From: M3007 sp964646615
GTDB lineage: Bacteria > Bacteroidota > Bacteroidia > Chitinophagales > Saprospiraceae
Assembly: GCA_964646615.1 (NCBI GenBank)
Contig: CAZYEV010000006.1
Coordinates: 9,001-73,000, forward strand
Length of the DNA stretch: 64,000 nucleotides
Direction: 5' to 3'
Shown one piece after another: positions 16,782 to 23,907 of the stretch (its first letter is position 1; each line of letters begins with the position of its first letter). The notes under the pieces are model-generated. The model did no database searches and was not told where the DNA came from. It was given only the letters and a program-made list of their open reading frames with translations. A program made the translations under genes and the position numbers.

Positions 16782-19538
16782 CTAACCCCTCCCGCTTTCC
16801 ACAATCATTTGCTGCAATTCAGCATTGAAAGCGTCGGCTTTTTGCAGGGCTTCTATGGTCAGGTGCATGCGGTATCGCCAGTAGTGGTTGGCGTTGGCCG
16901 GTACGTTGATGCGTTCGTCGTGTGGGTTTTCGCGACGCAGAGTGCCGTTGATGCTCATGAGGTCCTGTAGTTGGAAGATGGCCCACATGGCCGGGGAGTG
17001 CAGGTGTTGGTTGATGAGGATGCGGCACACCCACGGTTCGCAGAAGTAGGGTGCTGTTCCGGCGTAGCCCATCACTTCGTTGAAGAAGCGCTGCGTGCGT
17101 TCGCGGTCTTCTTCCCACCATCCGCGCAGGGTGCTCATGTCGTGGGTAGAGGGGGTTACGACCGACAGGTAGGGCGCATCTTTGGGGTGGAAGAAGGCCA
17201 GGCCGCTGGCTTTAGGCATGCGTTGCACCTCCAGGCTCAGAATGCCCAATTCACGCATGACGTCGGGCACACAGTGGGGCACCATACCTAAGTCTTCACC
17301 ACACACGAGCATGCGCGTGGCGCGCTTGAGGGCGGGCAGTTTCTCCATGGCTTCGCGTTGCCACAGCGCATCCTGGCGGCGGTAGAAGTAGTCGAGGTAA
17401 AGTTCCTTGAGCGGCGCCCTGACGCCGTCGGGCAGCGCCTGAAAAGAGGCTGTCTTCTCCATATCAATGCGGAAGGCATAGGCCTTTTCTTCGGCGCCCT
17501 CTGGCGTTACGTCGAGCAGGACGACGTTGGCGTGCAGGTGCAACAGCCCTTCGCGCACGATGGGGGGCATGGCGGCAGGGTCGGGTGTTTTGCGGCTGAC
17601 GCGCTTGCCTTTGGCCTCCGGGGCGGCGGCCAGTGCCCAGAAGGCTTCTATTTTTCGCTGAGTGTCGAAGGCGGGTTTGAAGACGTATTGCCCTCCACCC
17701 GACCAGTGGCCGGCGTCGGGGGTGCGCTCGAGGAAGGTATCGCGCACGGCGTCGGCGTATTCGCCGAAGAAGCGGTGCAGCACGGCGTCGGTGATGTACG
17801 GCTTGCACAGGCGCTCGTAGTTGAAGCCGATGCCGGCGCGGTGGAATTCGTCTTCGCGGAGCGGCACTGCGGGTACAAAATGGCCCAGGATGCCTTGCGT
17901 GGCGTGGATGGGAATGCTCCAGATGCGGAAAAAGCCCAGGATGTGGTCAATGCGGAAGGCGTCGAAATAGCGGCTCATCTGCTCGAAGCGGCGGCGCCAC
18001 CAGGCATAGCCGTCGGCTTTCATATGCGCCCAGTTGTAAGTGGGGAAGCCCCAATTCTGGCCACTGACGGCGAAGTCGTCAGGTGGAGCACCGGCCTGCA
18101 TGTCCATGTTGTAGAGTTCAGGTGCTACCCAGGCGTCGCAGCTGAAACGATAGATACCGATGGGAATATCACCCTTGAGCACTACGCCTCGCGCATGGGC
18201 ATATTCCACAGCGGTGCGCAGCTGGCGGTGCAGGTGCCATTGCACGAAATAGTGGATAGCAATAGCATCGTAGTGCTTCGAGTTAGGAGCCGTCAGTTTT
18301 TCAATGGCTGAAGGGCGATAGGTGGCGTGCTCCTGCCATTGGCTGAAGTCGCAGGTGCCGTACTTGTCGCGCAAGAAGCAGAACGCGGCGTAGGGGACCA
18401 ACCAGTCGCGGTTTTCAGCGAAGTAGCGTTTGAAACCCGGGTTTTGGAGGAAGTCCTTCTTTTGGGCGGCAAAAAGTTCCTGAATGATGCCCCATTTGGT
18501 TCGGATGACGGCCTCGTAGTCCAGGCTTTCCATACCGTTGAGGGCGGTTTGCTGTTGGGCATAAGGTTCCAGTAAGGCCGCGTGTTCTTCGCCGGCCACT
18601 TCGGCCACATTCAGGTAGAGGGGATGCAGGGCAAAGGCCGAAATAGCTGAGTAAGGATAGGAGTCGGTCCAGGTGCCTGTGGCGGAGGTATCGTTGATGG
18701 GCAGCAGTTGGATGAGGCGGATGCCTACCTGCGCTGCCCAGTCCACGAAGGGGAGCAGGTCGGCAAATTCGCCCACGCCGAAGCTGCGCTCCGTACGCAG
18801 GCTGAAGACAGGGATAGCCACGCCCGTGCCGCGCCAATGCGGGGTAGGAAAGCGAGCAAAGCCATCGTGCAACACCGTGTAACGAGTGCTTGGATGCGGC
18901 TGGTGAATGACCCGATTGCTGCCCTGCTCGAAGCCGCGAAAGGTGCGGGTGCGGGTGTTCCATATGCCGTATTTGTAGCCCAGGGGAAAGGCCTCGTCCG
19001 ACAGGTCGAGCGCTATACTCCACCCTTGTTCGTCGGGTTGCAGCAAGATGGGGGCGCTGGTATCCCAGTTGCGCAGCGCGCGTCCGTGTCCCAGCACACA
19101 CACGGTTTCATCGGGCGGCAACAGGGGGGCTTTCACGCAGAAGCGGTGCGTCCATCCACCGCTGGCGCGCGTGCGCGCCGGTGGCGAGGGCTGTGGGACC
19201 AGCACCCGAAAGGCCTGGGTCTCAAACGCATGTTCCACGGCGCCCATCGGCTCCCAGTAGTCGTACACCTCGACGTATTCCTCTCCTTCTCCGGCCGTCA
19301 GCACCCGGTCGCACCACTCTGTCCGTCGGTTGCCGTAGCCGTCGCGCCATTCGTAGTGGTAGCGGATGATATCGCCTTCGGCGGTGTCAAATACCAGCAT
19401 GCCATGCCACAGGCTATCGTTCAGGTAGTTGAGCAAATGCTCTTCTTCGCGAACGTCTGAACCGCGTTGTATGCGGACAACGACATAGAGGTTTTCGCCA
19501 AATTGCGTCGTGTAGTTGAGGTAGAAATGGATATTCAT
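16782..19538 (-). CDS. malQ: 4-alpha-glucanotransferase, DPE2-like with N-terminal CBM20-type domains
   Basis: A 918-residue GH77 enzyme that transfers alpha-1,4-glucan segments in maltose/maltodextrin and glycogen metabolism. Two starch-binding modules (CBM20-like) occupy about residues 1-110 and 130-245 (NYLNDSLWHGMLVFD; CVLGHGRALRNWDTSAPILL, LPLGYKYGIWN-like). The catalytic barrel starts near 265 (GTGVAIPVFSLRTERSFGVGEFADL, SYPYSAISAFALHPLYL). The nucleophile region is in FDAFRIDHILGFFRIW near 530 and the acid/base region in LVCGEDLGMVP near 750. An inserted stretch splits the catalytic domain, as in plant DPE2. This is about 250-400 residues longer than E. coli MalQ. The start at 19538 removes a non-conserved extension. 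Confidence 0.93.
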   Translation of the reverse strand: MNIHFYLNYTTQFGENLYVVVRIQRGSDVREEEHLLNYLNDSLWHGMLVFDTAEGDIIRYHYEWRDGYGNRRTEWCDRVLTAGEGEEYVEVYDYWEPMGAVEHAFETQAFRVLVPQPSPPARTRASGGWTHRFCVKAPLLPPDETVCVLGHGRALRNWDTSAPILLQPDEQGWSIALDLSDEAFPLGYKYGIWNTRTRTFRGFEQGSNRVIHQPHPSTRYTVLHDGFARFPTPHWRGTGVAIPVFSLRTERSFGVGEFADLLPFVDWAAQVGIRLIQLLPINDTSATGTWTDSYPYSAISAFALHPLYLNVAEVAGEEHAALLEPYAQQQTALNGMESLDYEAVIRTKWGIIQELFAAQKKDFLQNPGFKRYFAENRDWLVPYAAFCFLRDKYGTCDFSQWQEHATYRPSAIEKLTAPNSKHYDAIAIHYFVQWHLHRQLRTAVEYAHARGVVLKGDIPIGIYRFSCDAWVAPELYNMDMQAGAPPDDFAVSGQNWGFPTYNWAHMKADGYAWWRRRFEQMSRYFDAFRIDHILGFFRIWSIPIHATQGILGHFVPAVPLREDEFHRAGIGFNYERLCKPYITDAVLHRFFGEYADAVRDTFLERTPDAGHWSGGGQYVFKPAFDTQRKIEAFWALAAAPEAKGKRVSRKTPDPAAMPPIVREGLLHLHANVVLLDVTPEGAEEKAYAFRIDMEKTASFQALPDGVRAPLKELYLDYFYRRQDALWQREAMEKLPALKRATRMLVCGEDLGMVPHCVPDVMRELGILSLEVQRMPKASGLAFFHPKDAPYLSVVTPSTHDMSTLRGWWEEDRERTQRFFNEVMGYAGTAPYFCEPWVCRILINQHLHSPAMWAIFQLQDLMSINGTLRRENPHDERINVPANANHYWRYRMHLTIEALQKADAFNAELQQMIVESGRG

Positions 19539-19575
19539 ACAAAAGGACAAACCGCCCTGCTGCAACGGTCGGCGG

Positions 19576-19583
19576 CGAAAATA
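19576..19583 (-). promoter_or_regulatory. Candidate -7 element of malQ
   Basis: The minus strand reads TATTTTCG, one mismatch from TAnnTTTG, 38 bp before the malQ ATG and followed by CGCC as at other sites in the window. The -33 element is not clear. Confidence 0.3.
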
Positions 19584-19685
19584 GAGAAAAACCCCAGTTG
19601 GCTGCCTTTACAATCCAATGCCACAGGGCAACAGCCTTTGAAAACCGACCTTGTGCAAAGCTGCTGCAAGGGGTACTCCTGCATT

Positions 19686-19806
19686 CTCAGAGGTGTCGCC
19701 TTCTCGTGCTTCGAAGACGACACCTCTGAGGCCCTCCAAAGATTATTCGTGCATTCGTGATTATCTGACTCCTTTGTGCCTTTATGATGAACCTCATTTG
19801 CGGCAA
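19686..19806 (-). repeat. Interspersed hairpin element, copy 1
   Basis: The hairpin arms CTCAGAGGTGTCG (from 19686) and CGACACCTCTGAG (to about 19731) are perfect 13-mers. Read on the minus strand the order is AAGGCACAAAG, then CACGAATGCACG, then GAGGTGTCGTCTTCGA, then GCGACACC. The same blocks in the same order occur on the plus strand at 44851-44935. Confidence 0.75.
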
Positions 19807-19866
19807 CGAACTAATTCGCACTTTTGTGTTCAAACCCGCTTTTGGGCAGTAAGTGGTTTTTGAGCT

Positions 19867-20628
19867 ATGCGTATTCAGTTGCTCCGCAATGGTCAGGCGG
19901 TTTTCGCCGACTTGTCGCGCGGTATTGACCTGTCGCTTCCGCTGCGCGATGGGGCTGCTAATCCCAATGCCTTTTGGGCGCCAATGCCGGCGTTTAGCCC
20001 GGTGCGTGCGGGCCATTTTGTGGGCAGTACCGCCGAGGGAGGGCCGGTCAATTTTTTCAATGTTTTCTTCAATCCGCACGGCAATGGTACGCATACCGAG
20101 TGCGTCGGGCACATCGCCCGCGAGCGCTATCTGCTGCGTGAATGCCTGACGGAGTGCCATTTCTGGGCCAAAGTGGTGAGCCTGTACCCACGCCGGCTCG
20201 ATGACGGCGACCGCGTGCTGATGCGCGACCAGCTGGAAGAGGTGCTGACCACCGGTGAGGCCGAGGCCTTAGTGATACGCACGCTGCCCAACGACCCCAC
20301 CAAAAAAATGCGCCAATACTCCGGGACAAACCCGCCCTACCTGCATGCACAGGCGGCGGCCCTCCTGGCAGAGTACGGTATCCGCCACCTGCTCATTGAC
20401 CTACCCTCCATAGACCGCGAAGAAGACGGCGGAGCCTTGGCCGCGCACAAGGCCTTCTGGCAATACCCCAATGCTGTACGCAGCGATTGCACCATTACCG
20501 AACTCATCTACGTGCCCGACGAAGTCGCCGACGGGTTGTATTGGCTTTGTCTGCAAACGGCTTCGTTCGACCTGGACGTCAGCCCCTCGAGGCCGGTTTT
20601 GTTTACCCTTTCCCGAAACGACTCATGA
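19867..20628 (+). CDS. Cyclase-family (kynurenine formamidase-like) metal hydrolase
   Basis: A 253-residue protein of the cyclase/KynB fold. The metal-binding signature HGNGTHTECVGH is near residue 78, matching the family HxGTHxDxPxH with glutamate and cysteine in place of Asp and Pro. DLSRGIDLSLPLRDG at the N-terminus and LLIDLPSIDRE near 178 are also family-like. It probably hydrolyses an amide or lactone, but the substrate is not known and kynurenine should not be assumed. It lies 41 bp before the K+ channel gene and could be co-transcribed. Confidence 0.82.
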   Translation: MRIQLLRNGQAVFADLSRGIDLSLPLRDGAANPNAFWAPMPAFSPVRAGHFVGSTAEGGPVNFFNVFFNPHGNGTHTECVGHIARERYLLRECLTECHFWAKVVSLYPRRLDDGDRVLMRDQLEEVLTTGEAEALVIRTLPNDPTKKMRQYSGTNPPYLHAQAAALLAEYGIRHLLIDLPSIDREEDGGALAAHKAFWQYPNAVRSDCTITELIYVPDEVADGLYWLCLQTASFDLDVSPSRPVLFTLSRNDS

Positions 20629-20669
20629 CAAGGCGTCGCGTATTTTTGTCCGATTAAACCTGCAAAGGC

Positions 20670-21506
20670 ATGAGCAAAAACAGCACCCCCACCGCACGAG
20701 AGCGCTTGCGCCGACGCCTGCACACCATCATTTTTGAAGCAGACACACCAGCCGGCAGGGCCTTCGATGTCGGCCTTTTAGTGGCTATCGTCATCAGTCT
20801 GCTGGTCGTTATTCTGGAAAGTATTCCATCCCTGGACCAGCAGTATGGCACGTGGTTTTACGTAGCGGAATGGGTGCTCACGGTCCTGTTTACCCTAGAG
20901 TACTTGCTGCGCCTATACAGTGTGCGGAAGCCCTGGCTTTATGCGCGTAGCTTTTACGGCGTAGTGGATTTGCTCTCCATTCTGCCTACCTATCTGAGTC
21001 TGTTCGTGGAGGGGACGCAGCTGCTGCTGGCCGTACGGGTGCTGCGTCTGTTGCGGGTGTTTCGGATATTCAAGTTGGCGGGCTTCGTGCGAGAGGCGCG
21101 TCTGCTGATGCGAGCGCTGCGGGCCAGCCGCGGGAAAATTATCGTCTTCATGCTCTTCGTTGTGCTTATGGTAACCGTCATTGGCTCCATCATGTACGTC
21201 ATTGAGGGCGATACTAATCCGGCTTTTCAGAACATACCCATCAGTATTTACTGGGCCATCGTAACCCTGACTACGGTGGGCTTTGGCGACATTACACCGC
21301 AGACCTATCTGGGGCGCTTCTTTTCGGCTGTGGTGATGATACTGGGCTATGCCGTCATCGCCGTGCCGACGGGCGTGGTTACGATGGAAATGATGCGCCA
21401 CCAGTCTACCACAACGCAGGCATGCCCTAACTGCAGCGCAGAAGGCCACGACGACGACGCGCGCTATTGTAAATACTGCGGCAGCGCCCTGGAAGAAGAA
21501 ACGTGA
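20670..21506 (+). CDS. Voltage-gated-type potassium channel with C-terminal zinc ribbon
   Basis: A 278-residue inner-membrane channel. Six helices S1-S6 span about residues 25-245. The S4-like segment is LAVRVLRLLRVFRIFKLAGFVREARLL, with regularly spaced arginines. The selectivity filter is TTVGFGD near residue 207 and S6 is VVMILGYAVIAVPTGVVTMEM. There is no RCK/TrkA domain; instead the tail has CPNC (near 251) and CKYC (near 268), a CX2C-X13-CX2C zinc-ribbon layout. The sensor-like S4 suggests voltage response, but gating cannot be read from sequence. Confidence 0.92.
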   Translation: MSKNSTPTARERLRRRLHTIIFEADTPAGRAFDVGLLVAIVISLLVVILESIPSLDQQYGTWFYVAEWVLTVLFTLEYLLRLYSVRKPWLYARSFYGVVDLLSILPTYLSLFVEGTQLLLAVRVLRLLRVFRIFKLAGFVREARLLMRALRASRGKIIVFMLFVVLMVTVIGSIMYVIEGDTNPAFQNIPISIYWAIVTLTTVGFGDITPQTYLGRFFSAVVMILGYAVIAVPTGVVTMEMMRHQSTTTQACPNCSAEGHDDDARYCKYCGSALEEET

Positions 21507-21712
21507 GCATGGGCGGTGCTCTGGTCTTTCTCTCTCTGGTAGCATGGCGACTTTTAACTGGTACGGGCAAAACCAAAAGTCGTTTGCCTCAGGCAGTGCG
21601 TGGTTTAAAGGCAATCTTTAAATATGATTGCCCTGAGGGGCAGTCAAAGAACTGCGCCCAAAACTTTTTTGGTGTACCTTGCAGGCATATATCCAAAACC
21701 CACTGCCAGCTT

Positions 21713-22789
21713 ATGCGAAAGAAATCGAAAAAGCTGTCGAAAAGAAAAATAGCGCAACTCTACGACCGCTTAGTCCGGCTGTTCCTCGGCTTCACGGAGG
21801 TGCCTCAGGGCGTCATCCGCTACTACACGCCAAAGAGCGTCTCCCAAATCGTGGACCTGTCTTCCTTAGAGCCGGTATCTTCGGCGCACATCAGCGGCCG
21901 TTTTGGCACCTCTTATAGCGACGTGATTTACCAGGCACGCCTCAAAAACGGCGACTCCGCACGCCTGCTTTTCCTCTTCGAGCACAAGAGCACCCGCCCA
22001 GATTATCCGGTGCATTTGCAACTCCTCGACTACATCAAACAACTGTGGGAAGACGACCTGCGCCACGGACGCCCACCCTCGCTCATCATTTCCATCGTGT
22101 TGTACCACGGCGAGCGCCCCTGGGTGCACAAGACGCTCATCGAGGAACTGTTTGGCAAGCCGCCCAGAAGCCTGCAGCCCTACCTTCCCAACTTCCGCTA
22201 CATCGCCATCAACCTCAACGAGATGTCGGTGGAAGACATTTTGAAAAAGACCCCGCCCGGCTATTTGCAAAACCTGTTTATTTTGCTGAAATTTGCCCGA
22301 AATTTGAATCAATTGGGCCAGCACTTGCCTTCTATATGGGCGGTGTTCAAAAAGCGCCTATTCGATATTCGGGCGCGCATGCTGGGTCAATCTACCGTTA
22401 ACTACATCGAAAATTTGCTGGATATGAACGACATAAGTGTTTCCGAATGGATGAAGCAACTGCCGTCTTTTGCGCGCGAGGCCTATGAGGAGATGCTCGC
22501 TGAGTATCGCCAGCGCGTATTGCCAGAAGAGATGGAAAAGGCAGAAATCAGAGGCATAGAAAAAGGCCGGAAAATGGGCCGCGAGGAAGGCCGCGAGGAA
22601 GGCCGCGAGCAAGGCCGCGAGCAAGGCCGTGAGGAAATGAAAAAGGTCTTCATTATCAACTTACTCACCGAAAACCCGGACTGGAGCGACGCCAGAATTG
22701 CCGCCCTGGCAGACACCACGGAAGAGCAGGTAGCCCTCATGCGCCAGCAATTGGCATCAAGAAAAGGCGATCCTCCATCCGACAACTAA
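21713..22789 (+). CDS. Rpn family PD-(D/E)XK nuclease/putative transposase-like protein
   Basis: A 358-residue protein of the Rpn/Transposase_31-like family, recombination-promoting nucleases with a PD-(D/E)XK core. The core is visible as SYSDVIYQARL and LFLFEHKSTRP (Asp; Glu-x-Lys), followed by YHGERPW, a family phrase. The start MRKKSKKLSKRKIAQLYD at 21713 is chosen because family members begin close to the nuclease domain. The C-terminus carries a charged Gly-Arg-Glu-Glu repeat (about 289-308) that precedes the last helices, as in many relatives. No terminal inverted repeats are seen, so there is no sign of an insertion sequence around it. Confidence 0.85.
   Translation: MRKKSKKLSKRKIAQLYDRLVRLFLGFTEVPQGVIRYYTPKSVSQIVDLSSLEPVSSAHISGRFGTSYSDVIYQARLKNGDSARLLFLFEHKSTRPDYPVHLQLLDYIKQLWEDDLRHGRPPSLIISIVLYHGERPWVHKTLIEELFGKPPRSLQPYLPNFRYIAINLNEMSVEDILKKTPPGYLQNLFILLKFARNLNQLGQHLPSIWAVFKKRLFDIRARMLGQSTVNYIENLLDMNDISVSEWMKQLPSFAREAYEEMLAEYRQRVLPEEMEKAEIRGIEKGRKMGREEGREEGREQGREQGREEMKKVFIINLLTENPDWSDARIAALADTTEEQVALMRQQLASRKGDPPSDN
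22577..22636 (+). repeat. Five tandem 12-bp repeats inside the Rpn gene
   Basis: Units GGCCGCGAGGAA, GGCCGCGAGGAA, GGCCGCGAGCAA, GGCCGCGAGCAA and GGCCGTGAGGAA start at 22577, 22589, 22601, 22613 and 22625. They encode GREE/GREQ blocks, so gain or loss of a unit keeps the frame. Confidence 0.95.
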
Positions 22790-22897
22790 GTACATGTGAT
22801 GAGAGAGGCTGGGGAGAATTAACACTTCTGAAGCTGCCTTCTGGAGCCATTTATGGCATTTGTTTTTAGATTCGATTGGCGTGGAGTGGTGTTACTC

Positions 22898-22932
22898 TTT
22901 GCGCCGCAATGTGCGCTCGAGTACTACCTTTG
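22898..22932 (+). promoter_or_regulatory. Promoter candidate of the DUF58 gene
   Basis: TTTG at 22898-22901 and an exact TAnnTTTG (TACCTTTG) at 22925-22932, with a 23-bp spacer at the long end of the known range. The ATG follows 22 bp later. Confidence 0.55.
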
Positions 22933-22953
22933 CCCGCCTAACGCGAGCCTGAT

Positions 22954-23895
22954 ATGGCAAATTTTCTGGAACAACAACAAGACATCCGCGCCTTAGGCAG
23001 CAACCTCGAACTGCTGGCGCGGCAGGTAGTGGAGGGGTTTATCGTAGGCATGCACCGCAGCCCGTTTCATGGCTTTTCGGTTGAATTTGCCGAACACCGC
23101 CTCTACAACACGGGTGAAAGCACGCGCAACATTGACTGGAAGGTATATGCCCGCACCGACAAACTCTTTGTCAAGCGCTACGAGGAAGAAACCAACTTGC
23201 GCTGCCAGATAGTTGTGGATGCTTCCTCGACCATGTACTACCCCTGGGATGCGCGCAACCCTGATAAACATAAGTACGAGAACAAATTCTGCTTTGCCGC
23301 TCAGGCGGCTGCCGCGCTCATGTACGCCCTGAAGCGGCAACGCGACGCCTTTGGCCTGACCCTGTTCGACGACGCCATCCGCGTGAATACGGCGTGCAAA
23401 TCTACCACCCAGCACTACCAGCAATTACTGACCTTCTTAGCCGAACGCATCGAAACCCCGCAACTTAACCGCGCCACCGACGTGGCCGGCACGCTGCACC
23501 ATATCGCCGACAGTATCCATCGCCGCTCGCTGGTGATTATCTTCACCGACGTCGTCGAGCGGCCCGAAGAAGCGGATAAACTCTTTTCGGCCCTCCAGCA
23601 CCTGAAGCACAACAAACATGAGGTCATCCTCTTCCACGTATCCGACAAGCCGCGCGAGCTGGATTTTGAATTTGAAAACCGCCCGTACCTGTTCATAGAC
23701 ATGGAAACGGGCGAGCAGGTGCGCCTGCAGCCGTCGGAGGTGAAGGAGTTTTATACCAAACAGGTTGGGCGCTTCACCGAGCAGCTGCGCCTGCGCTGCT
23801 TGCAATACCACATTGATTTTGTGGAAGCCGACATCAATCGCGGCTTTGTACCCATCCTGCAGACCTGGATGGCCAAGCGCGCTCGTATGCAGTGA
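22954..23895 (+). CDS. DUF58 domain protein (VWA-like, MoxR-associated type)
   Basis: A 313-residue soluble protein with the DUF58 signature HRSPFHGFSVEFAEHRLYNTGESTRNIDWKVYART near residues 31-66. A von Willebrand A-like fold follows, with VVDASSTMYYP (MIDAS-type DxSxS variant, DASST) and IIFTDVVERPEEAD. DUF58 proteins usually sit beside a MoxR AAA ATPase in Bat-type operons; none is adjacent here. It may act with the coupled BatD or the VWA-like protein at 28-29 kb, which is inference. It converges with the SprB-repeat gene, 12 bp between stops. Confidence 0.88.
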   Translation: MANFLEQQQDIRALGSNLELLARQVVEGFIVGMHRSPFHGFSVEFAEHRLYNTGESTRNIDWKVYARTDKLFVKRYEEETNLRCQIVVDASSTMYYPWDARNPDKHKYENKFCFAAQAAAALMYALKRQRDAFGLTLFDDAIRVNTACKSTTQHYQQLLTFLAERIETPQLNRATDVAGTLHHIADSIHRRSLVIIFTDVVERPEEADKLFSALQHLKHNKHEVILFHVSDKPRELDFEFENRPYLFIDMETGEQVRLQPSEVKEFYTKQVGRFTEQLRLRCLQYHIDFVEADINRGFVPILQTWMAKRARMQ

Positions 23896-23907
23896 GTGAT
23901 AGCGTCG

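Larger units (their letters stand above)
19539..19866. other. 328-bp intergenic region between malQ and the cyclase gene
   Basis: Holds a candidate malQ promoter near 19576-19583 and a diverged hairpin element at about 19686-19806. Nothing coding is seen, and no convincing promoter for the cyclase gene. Confidence 0.7.

Noticed and set aside
17358..18311. 317-codon frame antisense to the 4-alpha-glucanotransferase gene
   Set aside because: No signal, motif or spacing supports it; GH77 motifs cover the opposite strand.
21610..21632. GGCAATC...GATTGCC hairpin after the K+ channel gene as a terminator
   Set aside because: Seven-base arms with no T-run following; it remains only a weak stem.
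21713..22789. Insertion sequence
   Set aside because: The Rpn-type gene has no flanking inverted repeats or target duplication that I can see, and Rpn proteins are nucleases often kept as single chromosomal genes.
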